Positions 11,034-23,300 of a DNA stretch of 64,000 nucleotides are shown here, one piece after another. Both the position numbers and the translations under genes were made by a program. Below the pieces are notes generated by a model, which was not told the origin of the DNA, did no database searches, and saw only the letters and a list, made by a program, of their open reading frames with translations. The number at the start of each line of letters is the position of its first letter. The stretch's first letter is position 1. Source of the stretch: Ornithodoros turicata (lineage: Eukaryota > Arthropoda > Arachnida > Ixodida > Argasidae); the NCBI RefSeq assembly GCF_037126465.1, contig NC_088202.1, forward strand, positions 102,765,962 through 102,829,961, given 5' to 3'.

Positions 11034-11780
11034 ATGAGAATGTTGGTCCAAGGTTGCCATCAATATTCGCTGGTCACTGGAAATATGGTCGCCATAGCCA
11101 TGAAACAGGCGATATTGGCTGAATATGGGCAATGTTGTCCACATATAGCCGAGGAGCAAACCACATCAGATGGAAGCGGGCAATGTGGTTCGAATATAGC
11201 CAATGACCAAAGAACATTGGCTCAAAGTGGGCAATGTGGTCTACATATAGGCACCAACCAACAAATATCGGATGAAAACAGGTAATATGGTCTACATATT
11301 GCCGTCGACCAAATAATATTAGATGCAACTCTGCAATATGGTCTACATTTTGCCGTAGAACAAATAATATTGGATGAAACTGGGCAATATGGTCAACATA
11401 TAGCCGTAGAACAAATAATATTGAATGAAAGAGGGCAACATGGTCAACATATAGCCGTCGACCAAATAATATTGGATACAACTGGGCAACATTGTGTACA
11501 TATAGCCGTCGGCCAAATAACGCTGGATGAGAGTTGGATATATGATCTAGATATTGCCGTCGACCAAATAATATTTGGTGCAACTGGGAAATATGGTCTA
11601 CATATGACCGTAGAAGAAATAATATTGAATGAAAGTGGGCAACATGCGTCTACATAGAGCCGCCGACCAAATAATATTGGATGCTACTGGGCAATATGGT
11701 GTACATATAGCCGTCGACCAAATAACATTGGATGAAACTTGGACATATGATCTACATATTGCCGTCGACCAAATTTTGGC
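11034..11780. repeat. 51-bp minisatellite, about 14 degenerate copies
   Basis: The unit resembles GGGCAATATGGTCTACATAT followed by AGCCGTCGACCAAATAATAT and a TTGGATGAAACT-like end. The period is 51 bp, so it stays in frame and produces 17-residue repeats on both strands. That explains the long mirror-image open frames at 11370-11657 (+) and 11074-11583 (-). Substitutions accumulate toward the edges. Related GGCAATATGGG words continue to about 11960 and again at 13480-13870. Confidence 0.88.
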
Positions 11781-12095
11781 CCATATTGGCTGAGCATTGA
11801 CGATACGGGTCCAATATGGCACCCGTCTTGCCATGACTTCCCCATATTGGCTCAAACTTGGCAATATGGGTCCATATGGCCAAGTTAGGGCCAATATGGG
11901 GAAAGCGTCGGCAATATGGGTCCCATATTGCTCATGTGCACCCCATATCGGCTGAAAACCATGGGACGAACCCGTGTTGGGTACTTGTACCAAATGCCAA
12001 GCAGCACTGGTGAAATGCCTTACTCAACACGTCGTTGCATCCAACAACTTCAGCAGACGATACATGTACATTGTTCGAAACAGTCAGCGTATGGA

Positions 12096-12107
12096 AATCC
12101 CACTGTA
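12096..12107. repeat. LINE target-site duplication, left copy
   Basis: AATCCCACTGTA at 12096-12107 is repeated exactly at 12854-12865, immediately bracketing the truncated LINE. A 12-bp perfect duplication is what target-primed reverse transcription leaves. Confidence 0.9.
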
Positions 12108-12853
12108 CAACAACAACAACTTTATTTTGGCTTTGGAGAGTGGGGAGGTTCATCACCACAGGCGATACTCTACCCCATTGCTGGTGGGAATGTGGGGAAT
12201 AAAATAAAGAGCCCCTTCACAATAACGATCGAAGTCCGATGGTGTCCAGAAATGTCAGAAGAGCTTTGAGCACAGAGCGTTGCTGGGCTGGATTGGGCGA
12301 GGGACCAAGCAATTTCGATAGGGAGAAGGGGCGAGAGTCCAGCTGACGAAGAGACCCGGAGAGTGTGGTTCGGGAAGGTTGGTAGTGGGAGCAATGAAGA
12401 AGAATATGCTCCAGATCCTCAAAAACACCACAGTGGCAGCAGGTGGGAGAGTCAACTTGTCTCAAGCGGTAACTCCACTGAGCTGTAAAGGCCACATCGA
12501 GGCGCATTCGGTGGATTAATGCAGCATCTTGACGAGAGGTGTTTCGTGGCATGCGGAAAGCGAGCGTTGGATCAACTCTGCTCAACATAGAGGGGGGAAG
12601 AATGTCGGTTGTCCATTGGCGGGAAGCCAGGGGTGTCACTAGGCGTCGGAGAATTGAACGGCGGTCTCCTCTCAGCAGAACAATACTAGTCCGTTTCCGA
12701 TACGGGAGTGCTGCTTCTGCGGCGCTGTCGGCCTGCTCGTTCCCCACGACACCACAATGGGCTGGAACCCACTGGAGAACTAGCCTGTGGCCTGCTGCGT
12801 AGATAGTGTGGTAAGCCATTAACACATCTGTGACTAGGGGTGCGGACTGTAAC
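12108..12853 (-). mobile_element. 5'-truncated non-LTR retrotransposon (LINE) 3' end with RNase H domain
   Basis: Reading the - strand, the open frame (ending at 12217) encodes the end of an RNase H domain, with QWVPAHCGVVGNEQAD and downstream Ala-rich sequence, followed by a CCHC-type knuckle ([17 protein letters not shown]) and a conserved C-terminus. This arrangement is typical of I/Jockey-group LINEs. The 3' end is a (GTT)n tail, seen as (CAA)n at 12108-12120. Perfect 12-bp duplications flank it. Endonuclease and reverse transcriptase are missing, so it is dead on arrival. A 360-bp copy of the same family sits at 38226-38592. Confidence 0.93.
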
Positions 12854-12865
12854 AATCCCACTGTA

Positions 12866-13480
12866 ACATGCACTGTATCTCAGCTGTTACAGCTGGTATA
12901 GCTGATGCAAACAGCCGTCATCTTGCTTCGCGATGCCAATAGGTCGTAGCTGCGGAATGAAACGGAACGACTCAGAGCGTGTAGTCGTTTCCGCGAAATC
13001 GCGCGTCCTATCTCGTAATGCGCATGCGCGACACTCGGATCGGTCGTTTCATTCGAGCGAATGTCGTTGGTTGTAGTCTCTAATGACAATGGAAGCTGCA
13101 GGTCAAGTTAAAAAAGGCAATGTCTGATAGATATCCGTCCTGCAATGCCAGGTGCCTCAAGTTATATTGCAGATGCAGTCCGAGAAGCTGAGGCGTATGT
13201 CCGTCGCCGTCACGAAATTGTTTCGCTCCCTTGTACTCTGGGAGCGGGTTGTAAGTTTTTGGGTCATACTCATATAGTACGCAGATCGTAATGATGGCTT
13301 CTGAGGGACGGGCATTGCACCTGTCTTTCGGGCGATTCAGGGTGATGTTGTGTGTTCGTGACGTAACGTGGATCAGTTATATCTCAACGAAAAAAGAAAA
13401 GCGAATGAAGTAATATTACTTTTAGTGCTGGATAGTATACCGGATAATGCATTATTATTACACTGATTCATTATCGGCAT
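12866..13480. other. Intergenic, no feature recognised
   Basis: Mixed unique sequence. I saw no exon with flanking splice signals and no complete element. Confidence 0.3.
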
Positions 13481-13870
13481 TATGACGGAAGGATTAGCAC
13501 AATTCGGGCAAAATGGGCTTGCCAATATAGGCAGCCCATACCTATTGGTCCGATGGGGAACCTGGTTGCACTTTTCATGTGGGACCAATATTGGCAGCCC
13601 ATTAAGAGCTGATAATGGCGAACCAGGCAGCACACATTGGGCCAATATTGGTGTGCTGCCTGGGATATGGTTCACTTTCAAATACAATATTGGACACGCG
13701 CGCCACGAAAGTAATATGGGCTGCGGAACTGCTGACACGCGATTCCAGAAAACCGTGTCGCCAGCAGTGCCTTGATTGGGCCATTACTGACATCCCAGTT
13801 ACCTAATAATACCAATGTGAGGCCAATAGTGAGCTGCTGTCCGGGCAACATGGGGTGTACATTGGCCATG
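13480..13870. repeat. GCCAATATTGG-rich degenerate repeats
   Basis: The words GGCCAATATTGG, GGGCCAATATTGG and GGCAGCCCAT recur every 40-70 bp. They resemble the AT-rich words at the right edge of the 51-bp array (11780-11960). Open frames here on both strands follow from the palindromic words. Confidence 0.5.
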
Positions 13871-14270
13871 CTGGAGCTGAATATCGGCTGCCAATAGTAC
13901 AGGCCTTGCTTGGGCAAGGTTGCAATTGTAAAATTTAGCCAACGTTGGGAATCCGAGATAGCCTGTATTTGTACAGCCCGGGACACACATTGCGGTGCTG
14001 CCTGAGAACCACTGTCGAAGCCGTCCAAAATATCGAGCTCTGAAATAGCTGTCTGCCGCGCGGCGCGCGCTCCGAAACGTCATGCAAGCTCCAGCCAAAA
14101 TGGATACGAAAAAATGGGGCCATTTCTCGAAAGTGCCACTGCGGACTAAATCTCGTATCTCTAGAATATTATTGATGCCATTGTAATCCACGTTGTTCAC
14201 ACTGTATTCTTCAAAAGTGAAACTGAAATATCGTAAAATTAATGTAGTTTTGAGAAGTATATGACGCCAT

Positions 14271-14514
14271 GCACTCTAAAAACAGAACTTCACCACATAG
14301 CACGCTCTTATAGCCAATCACCATCACGGATGACATCGTTCTGCCTCCTGATTGATTAAAAACGGGAGGCGTATGCCTTTTTGGAACACTTCTGCAGTCC
14401 CAAAAAAAGGCGTACGCCCAGCGCTTTCCACAAATAGGGAGTGACAAAGCTATCATTCTATACAATGGTTCGCCGTCAAAGTGATATATGTGGTGAAGTT
14501 CTGTTTGATCTCCG
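14271..14514. mobile_element. MITE, CTCTAAAAACAGAACTTCACCACAT ends
   Basis: Left end CTCTAAAAACAGAACTTCAC; the right end near 14490-14510 (GTGGTGAAGTTCTGTTTGA) is its approximate reverse complement. A smaller inner inverted repeat is also present (GGCGTATGCCTTTTT against AAAAAAAGGCGTACGCC). Related fragments lie at 5360-6420 and 19386-19420. Confidence 0.65.
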
Positions 14515-14993
14515 TCACTCCAGCTCGGGCACGCTAGCGGACATCCTCTACCCCGGTGGTTCTTCTACCGAATGTTCCGCTAAAGCAAGAAACCTTATTC
14601 TCTTTCTGCAGAAGGTGGGTCTTGCTCAACGACCCCCCTAACACTTTGCTCTCCCTGACGAACTCATGCACCCTCTATGCCATCTCCACCCTTCATCATC
14701 CTTTTTTTTTTTTTTTTTGCTATAGTCGTGACGGCGCCCACTTCTATGTGGCCAACAACGACGAGCCGATCCTGCCATTACCCCCCCCCCCCCTCTGTTT
14801 TTAAAGTGCGGAGGGGGGTTCGATTTCCGTGTCATCGAGTGCCGCCTCATGAGTCGAAGATGAGCTTTAACTTGCGGAAACAAAACGAAAACAAATGTAT
14901 CGGGTGACACTATCGTAACTGCCCTTATATCTTGGGTTGCATTTTCTGTTTTCTTTTAATCTTTTTCCAGGACGCAAGAGGCGATAGTGTGCT

Positions 14994-16021
14994 CTTTCAC
15001 CCTCTCACATTGGGGGTGAAGGAAATACCCGTCTCCGAAGATGCGCAATGAACAAAATAAAGAAGAAAATGGTGTTCCTTCACGAATTTTTTGCGGACGA
15101 TCTATCGAACGGATTGTTGTTCTGAAAACGGCTCCGGTATCAGGTGGCCAAAGGGATCAGATGTTCTCATTGGGACAACTTCGTAGCTTTTTAATTAAAA
15201 AGTTAACTATTGAAAGTTAATTAAAGGAGCACTAAAATGCAAAAACAAGTTCACTTCAAATTACGTTACACGCTATGTTAATTTCATACTCGTTCTCATC
15301 ATTCAAAACTTTGATTCCGTTTCGGAGCTAAAATAAGAATTATATCGGATTCTGTCTTGCTTCGGTGCTAAGCAGTGAACGACGCTTCAGCTCGTGCATC
15401 GGTGTTTTTAGTCGAACATGCGCGTGCACGCGCGTGCCACGGCATGGAGCAGTCCCGGTTAAAAACATAGTGCGCGTTGGGAAGCGGACTGGCGTCGCTG
15501 TCCGAAGGACGTGAAGATAAATGTTATCAGTGGAACATTTGCGAGAACTTTTCTTGGCAACAATTCAGTGAATCGGTATTGAAAAATGCAGCAGTGTGCA
15601 TCATGCCGCGCATATACGAAACACTACGATGGGACCCGTTCCAAACCCACACACGCACGATAGGTATGCGCGCGCTTCTCCTGCTGTCTCATTGGATGGC
15701 GCCAATCTTCGACTCCTGGGCATCCCATTCGTTGCCGCCAAAGACGGCTATGCTTTCATTGCGTTTTTCTTCGAAACGGTATAGCGTTGTGTGAACTAAT
15801 TTTGTTTGAATTGTACTGCTTGAAACACGGACTTTCATTTGAGAGCAAGTTGTTTTTGCATTTTAGTGCCCCTTTAAGACAGTGCCTTAGGACTTCACTA
15901 ATGCCCTCCCAAGGAGTGCCCTTCAGCATATGCTATATTGCAATTAATTTCATCTCGGAAAAAGTGATATACATATTTTTTTTTTAAATATGTTCGCATT
16001 TAGCTGACACACCTTCTATAC
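14994..16021 (-). mobile_element. TA-family MITE (partial), interrupted by a TTAA element
   Basis: 14994-15220 and 15878-16021 match, in reverse complement, the complete 420-bp MITE at 48254-48673. The two halves are contiguous in that copy and are separated here by the TTAA element at 15221-15877. The outer left end is eroded; the right end still reads GTTCGCATTTAGCTGACACACC. Confidence 0.75.
15221..15877. mobile_element. TTAA-flanked MITE (piggyBac-like by target site)
   Basis: TTAAAGGAGCACTAAAATGC at the left is matched in reverse complement by GCATTTTAGTGCCCCTTTAA at the right. TTAA lies at both ends, at 15221-15224 and 15874-15877. The interior (657 bp) has no transposase. A partial, inverted relative occupies 19024-19330. 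The family assignment rests on the TTAA target site and TIR only. Confidence 0.8.
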
Positions 16022-16113
16022 CATGCTGGCCAAGGGAGACACAGTTCATACTTCTTTTTTGTTTTTGTTTTTTCGAACAGTCAACCAGCGTCAGAGTGCT
16101 CCACATTGATCAT

Positions 16114-16553
16114 TGAAGGGGTTGCAACACTTAGCCGCACGTTATGCCGGATAGGTATACGACACTTATTTGCATCGATGCGACCCTGGATTCCAAGTTT
16201 TACAGCAAAGAGGAGTAATAACCGCGTAGAAAATCAGTATCGCCGAATACCGAAACTTGTCTGGCTCTGACTTCACTGCAGGCGTCTCCGCCAGTGAGGC
16301 AGCGCGGGAGAGGTCATGTGCTTGCGGCTACCAGTGGAAATGACCGCATAGCTCTCGGCCCTCTGATGTCAGAGCTTGCTGCAGAGGAGTGTTCAAAAGT
16401 CTGCATCTCGCGGGTTACAACGCGTAGAGAAATAATTATATCCTCTATATTGTTTGTTTCTTTGTAGGGAAAAATATACAATATTCTGGTGTGCGCTACT
16501 ATGCGTGCATGATGTAATGATCCAGCATACCAAAGCGTTGCAACACCTTTAAC
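16114..16553. mobile_element. Possible MITE with short TIR GGGTTGCAACACTT
   Basis: GGGTTGCAACACTT near 16119 and AAGCGTTGCAACACC near 16533 are approximate inverted repeats about 440 bp apart. No target duplication was confirmed. Confidence 0.35.
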
Positions 16554-16559
16554 AGTTTC

Positions 16560-17327
16560 CAGTTGAACTACACAAATCTGGAACCTGAAAACAACTAACA
16601 CTACTTTTTAGCACTCCGAACATATTTGACAACAGTTTTGGCGTCTGCTGTGCCATTGTTTTACAGAGCAGAGGAAATAATACAGTACCTTATATTAGCA
16701 AACCATGTACGTACATCTGAAGCCTTGTCCCAGGTGTGGAAACCGCGTAGGTCTTTCTGTGCTTGCTCATAGCGTTAAACAAGGTACAACCAAGCCATCG
16801 CAGCATAAGATGATGTTCGCAACGCATACTGGGGAAAGACCGGTAGACCTAACGACGTAGCGTCGAGTCAGCCAGGAAGAGCTGTGATGCATTGTCAGGG
16901 GGGCCACAACTTATGCATGCACTCGTGCATTCGTCAATGCCGAAGCTCTTCAGGCTTTGCACGAAGCACATTAGACGGTGTATTGTTCAGATACACTGAT
17001 TGATTTAAGCCTGTAGGTTAGCTCGAAGCTTCTACATACTGCCCTGCACATTTGGCTTCAGGATGTTGCAAGGGGCCACCTCGGCATAACAGTGGCACAT
17101 AGACTAGGCACGTGCTATTTGATTGACAGTTTAGAGAGTATTTAACGGGCCCCACACAGCTGAATACAAAAGCTCTGGGACCAGACCGGAATTATCAAGC
17201 TATAATACAGAGATGGCTATATAGACAAGGCACCATGACTGTTCTCCACTCGTGGAAGCTTCTTCCCAGATGAATATGGTTTGTATGTCAATGACTCTAA
17301 GTCGATGAATCACAATACTGTCTTGTA
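16560..17327. other. Downstream region of PGS1
   Basis: Region after the PGS1 stop codon (17328) on the - strand, expected to hold its 3' UTR. No canonical AATAAA was noticed on the - strand within 700 bp, and no other feature is recognised. Confidence 0.35.
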
Positions 17328-20300
17328 CTAGAAAAGATTCCTCAACAAAGGCGTCACCCATCGCACCCACAGAGGCACATGCCGGTCCGATGCCTGAAAT
17401 GTTGCTTGGGTGACAGGTCTTGATCGGTCCCACAGTCGCTGGTATTCCTATAAATTAAATGAAAGATTGGGAGAAAATGAAATTAATAATTTGACAGATA
17501 CCTTCACCTCCAACCGCGTGTGCTCACAGCTTACCTGATGTAGTTGCTCCTGAAGATCAGGGTTGCCTGTGACAATTGCAACTTGGGCCTCCAAATCTCT
17601 ATGAACTGAACGATGACCTACGGAATGAACGCAGACTGTTGCTCAAAAAACACTTTTTTACAAGGCGCGTGAAAAGTAAACAAACGTGGTTATGAGATGA
17701 GATGAACTTTTTAGTAAATGGCTATTTTAGGAGCCATGAAACACCAGAGTATGAACATAAGAATGCAAAAGATGGCAATTTGTTCCTGTTGGACCAAGAC
17801 ATCCACAACTTTCCAATATGCATACCACCCACTGTGTGTCAGCAAGCGGTATTCTTCCTGGAAATTAACGGTGACCAAAAATAGTTTTCCTTTATGTTGG
17901 AAGCGGCAAAATATTGACCGCTCACCAAAATTAGGTGATCCAATCAGTGTAAGGCAAGGCTTGGGCTGACCAGGGGCCTGGTACCATAGCCCTTTGGAGT
18001 GGAACGTCCAACCTGGGTGCTCATATTCAGCCATCTCTATGTGCTGACGGGATGGCCCAAGTCCCTCCCAGAACTGGCGTGCAAGCCATGTGTACATGGT
18101 TGGAATCCATCCGCTAGCGCCTTTAGCTCCATAGAAGCCGTTTACCTGGGCGACACAAAAAAGTGAGGTTAATACAATATAGCCACGATGGATATACTCG
18201 GACATCCACGCTGGATATTGACAAAAACGCCAGATTCGATCGTCATATCAGTGTACCGATAGCTACGAAAACTTTTCCGACGACGACATACCGCCGATAC
18301 CAAGGGCTCAGCACTTCAGATCCAAAGAAGAAACAAATAAGGTACAATAAAGCGAAGCCAGATTTTGTCCCTGATGTGCCATCCCACTCTCCTAAAATTG
18401 TCCTTAAGGAAGGCCTGAGGAAATTCTGTGTATGCCATGGGGACGGGTATATAGTGCCACATTCACACGTTGAGGACGATTTGAGGATCAGACTTGACCC
18501 TCCTGAGGATGCCATCCCCATCCATGTATGATGCTCTTAGGATGTCCCTGGGATGGCAGTGTGTCCAAGGGGGGAGGGGGGGGGCTCAACCATATTCAGT
18601 GCAATACCAAATTTCTCTCTTTTCCTTTTCTGAAGTGTTACCACTGTGCCTTTGTACCACTCCCTCGGGTCACCGATAAACAATGGAGGAAGCTGCCATT
18701 AATTGTGCCGGTCAGACCCTTGAAAACCGCTATACAATATCCGACAGCGTATAATGTATGTTGCATAATACATTCAATGTGCCAGTGCAGAAATGCTAAA
18801 TATTGAGCAATAGGAAGCTTATCAGCTGAAAAGGTTTGGAGATTATACGGAAAGTAAGAAATATGAGAAACTGTCATAAACAAGTGCTGACCCAACTCTA
18901 ATGTAAATACAAGACTCTCTTAGCAACATCGCACAACATCAAAGCGTTAGAAACTGCACCAAATAATGCAGAGTAATTCGTTCTAAACTATTTTAGAGCA
19001 CACACGTTGCCTGGTGCTTCCCTTAATAAAGAGGCACTAAAATGCAAAAGCAGCTTACTCTCAAATGAAAGTCCATGCTTCAATTAGCACGATTCAAACA
19101 AAATTCGTTTACACAACGTTACCGTTTAGAAGAAAAACTCCATGAAAACAGAGCCTTCTTTGACGGCAACAAATGGGATCCCCAGGAGGCAAAGATTGGC
19201 GACACCCAATGAGACAGCAGGAGAAGCGCGCGCATACCTATTGTGGTCCGATCGTAGTGTTCCGTATATGCGTGGCATAATGCACACTGCTGCATTTTTC
19301 CATATCGATTCACGGAATTGTAGTTAGTAACTATAGTTATAGTCAGCCTATTCCAACGGTGTCATCCTGTAGCAGTCGTTAGCCTCGTGCATGTTATGCG
19401 GTGAAGTTCTGCTTCTATAGTGTTGTGAAATCAAAAAGCACACCAAACAAAACAGCAAGTATGTAGTAAGTCTGCTTGTATTGTTGCAAGACTTATTTTC
19501 CCACCTGAGGAGAAGCCAAAAGCAGCCGAAAATTGCAGCTAGCGTTATTTTGTAGCAACTGCGCGTAGCGAGAGGTCAGGTTGAAGTAGCCTGTAGCGAG
19601 GTGCACTTTAGATCCCTCTGGTGCCATCTGAAGCAATTGTTCAGTTACCTGCAAAGAGCAACAGAGAACATATACACCCGTGACAAATCTCACAATGTGC
19701 CAGAAAACTGTAAGCCACTTACTCGCTGATCTTGGGTCACTTTGAAGGGACCTGCCTGTATCAATGGAAAGACCCACGTGTCCCTGGTAGAACTGTTCGT
19801 GTTGGCTTTGTGATTAGTTGGCGTCAGAAGTGCCTCGATCTGTGACCCAGCATTCTTAGCAAATACTTTGCTATCTCCTGCATTACCATGACATTAAGGA
19901 AGGTTAAAACGCCATGGAACTCTGTGAAAGATGTCCCGGTTTTCTCACAATGAAAGTAGCCTCTTTGACACCAAGACAAAACAGCAGCCTTATACTAGTA
20001 TCAGCCATGTATCACATCACGGTATATTTCTTGTGCTTGCCATCGTGATTATTTTCTTACTATGCTGGGTGTTTTTCTTTTTCTTTTTTTAGGACAGATT
20101 TTTTTATAAAAAGGCTATTAGAACAATGTGAATTTCGTTTTTGCAGTTGAGTTCTACGGCCAGGCTGACATCCTCTCGAAGAAAGTATGCAACTATGTCT
20201 AATTACCTAAAATATATTAATTAACTCATTGGTTAGGGAATTTCGGGCAAAGGCAAGATAGCAGGACGGCAGAGAATCCTTGTTGAAAGCCATTCTATCT

Positions 20301-23300
20301 CTTACATCCAGAAAAAAGCGCGTGTACTGAAATATCCATAGCTGAATTTGGTTTGCAAATGAGCCAAATCTGACAAAGTACGCCGGAGAAGTGCATCACC
20401 GGTGAAGGTGATGCGCTTCTCGGGCGCGCTTTTTCACTTTCGGCTTTTTCAGCTTCGGAGGCTTATCTGGGCCGGAAAGTGGTTTATCTGGCCAGCGGAT
20501 CGGCACCTACTCCAATCATCTCCATCGCTTCAAATCACGTGGCCCTCTGACGTAATGAGCGCTGTGCTCCCTGCATTCCCGGTCGCCACTGTTTCAGTTT
20601 CGGCTGATTTGCATATCAAAATTCGGGGATGGATATTTTAACGCACGTGCGTGTTTCAGGATTTTTGAAATGTGAAATGGCTTTCATCTAGGATAGTCTT
20701 GTATCTTGTCTAGGGTCTTGTATTTGACTAAGACGGAGAATTGGGGTAGTTGGTGCACAGATGATAGAAACAGCGCAGGAGGCAACACAAAGAAAGGTAC
20801 AAACAGCACATGTGTTGTTTGTATCTTTCTTTGTGTTGCCTCCTGCGTTGTTTCATCCAGATCCAGTGGATCTTGTAGTTGCATACTTTCTCCGAGAGGG
20901 TGTCAGCCTGGCCGTAGAACTCAACTGCAAAAACGAAATTCACGTTGCTCCAGTGGCATTTTTATTTTTAAAAAAACCTGCCCCGATTATTTAAAAAAAA
21001 ATCACCTTGTATAGTCAACTAAGAACGATTCTGAGCATCATATCCATTAAAGGGACAGTCTCGTACAGCCGAGGCAATTCCGAAACTTAGCCAAAACTAT
21101 CTTCACGAGTACTGTACACATACAACCGTTAAAGTTTCATTCGGAATAACCAAGTCGTTTTCGAGGAATTTGTCGAAACGTGCCGTTAGAGCAGACGACG
21201 AAACTTGCGCTTCTCTCATGCAACGTCACGCATGACGTCGGCCTGCGGGTGCGTCGTCGTTGTCATGGTAATTGTAACTTGTAGAAGCACCTTGGGTTGA
21301 GTCATTCCCTTCGCTCTCGAAATGGGGACACTCAGGCATATATCCCCGTGAGCAGAGAACGTAGTCCGTGCATTGACTGTGGGGTCTCCGATAATGTGGC
21401 GCATAATCGGATAGGTGGAAGCTAAGTCACGTGTTTTCTTTCCGCGAGTATTTAATGCGGTTTTTAAATAAACACGCACTCCTTCTCGATGTACGTTGTC
21501 AGCGACACTTCATTTCGAAACATGATCAGTGTGCAATGCGGAGTGTAATGGGAGCGCGCATAATATATTTTTGGTCGGAGCTGTAATGCGACCGCGCGCG
21601 CCGATGGCCGGCGACTTCAGATTTGTGATTGTGGGTGGGGTTGTCCTGCGACTTTTAACTTGTCTCTGAGGATTAACATAATTGTTCTAAACCACCATGT
21701 GGGCCACTTCTTAGAATGTGCGTTTTTCGCCTTAGAACTGAAAGAAAATGTACGAGAGTTGCTGCAGTCCCCAGTCACTTCTGAAAGTCGTCTGCTCACG
21801 CCGGTGCAGTAGCGCGCGCAAAAGCAGACAATTTCTGTATCCTATCACGGACTTTCCCGCAGGGCGACGTGGCTGTTCTTACTGTTTCCAACACAGATCG
21901 CGGCATGCTCTGCAATCTTTATCAATTTAATTCGGTTATTTAATAACCGTGACGTGTTTTGTCAGGTAAATTCGCAGTATTCCATGTTCAACAAAGGGCA
22001 ATCGAATGGTACATTTTATGAGTGGGGCAGGGGGTACGAGACCCCTTTAAGTCCACTGCTCCTGATGCAAATAAAGGGCTATGCTTTGCAATGTCTTATC
22101 TGAAGACTGACCAATGTCTTGCAATGTCTTATCTGCATTCTGTAAAGCCGTAGCATATCTCTGCATCATTCAGCCATGATGACAAAGATGCAACCCGAGG
22201 CAGGGAAATAAACAACAGACAACAATTTCCTCAGTAAGGAGTAAATTGTTGTCTGTTGTTTATTTCCCTGCCTCGGGTTGCATCTTTGTCACCATGAACC
22301 AGCTTGTCTGCGCCCTCTCTCTGTTGTCATTCAGCCAGCTGGCACAAGGCCCAATAAACATGCAATGATATATTTCATGGCACACAACCATTTGCATAAA
22401 AAGACAGATAAGGATAAATATTACAGTACATTTCATACTTGCATTTGCACTGCTGAGAAATTGAAAACATAGGCACAGGTTGTATTACAGGAAATTTCTC
22501 AATGTTCAGATGTTCTGCACACACAACAATCACATTTAATATTTTGTCATGCAAAAAATCAAGGAACTGGTACAGCGATCAGCCTTGGTACTGCAAATAC
22601 GTGTACACTCACATTCAACCTAAGAACAGCCTAAAATGTAGTCCAGCAACCCTAACAGGGTTACTCCACCGGAGAAATCATACTGCAGCGCCTCTGGGTG
22701 CTGCCTACAGGTCTCCACAGTTTCAGTGTCTACAGGTCTCCACAGTTGTCAGTTGCACTACTTGTTGCGGCATAGTGTAATGCAGCATGTTATTGCAGCT
22801 GGGGAAAAGTGTAGGTGGAGCATAAACGTTGCCGTTCTTAGATTGAACTAGGCTATAGTTAGGGCCCTGTGTTTTAGGGTAGAAACCATTTTTATACTTT
22901 GATTTTCATCATCATCACTTAGGACAAAACACACACACAAAAAAATGAACTTTGCAAAGTCCCAATTCAGCCAGCAACATGTGTACACAAGAACAATAAG
23001 CACTGGACATTCAGCAGAGCTGTTCCACATATTATGTCAATTTAAAATGCGAGAAGTGCCCTGTTTTTTTCATCTTCCACCCGAAAATCTACTTTTCCAC
23101 CTGACATCACCTGATCTTACCCTGTTTTACGGCTCATCAAATAAAACCCAATTTTTACACCCTGATTTTCAATAAGCATGAAACCCGAAAACACAGGACC
23201 CTAACTATAGCGTTTATGTCAAGTTCCTCATGTCATGTTGCTCCAGGTCTTCTCAAGAGAACCAGTCAAGTTGACTTTCCAAGCCAACTTAAAAAGGAAC

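Noticed and set aside
11074..11657. Long repeat-protein frames on both strands
   Set aside because: They result from a 51-bp tandem repeat whose period is a multiple of three.
17711..17925. Extension of the PGS1 frame after SPNFG
   Set aside because: A GTGAGC donor follows SPNFG, and the conserved HRSVHRDLEAQ continues in a separate exon at 17617-17535.
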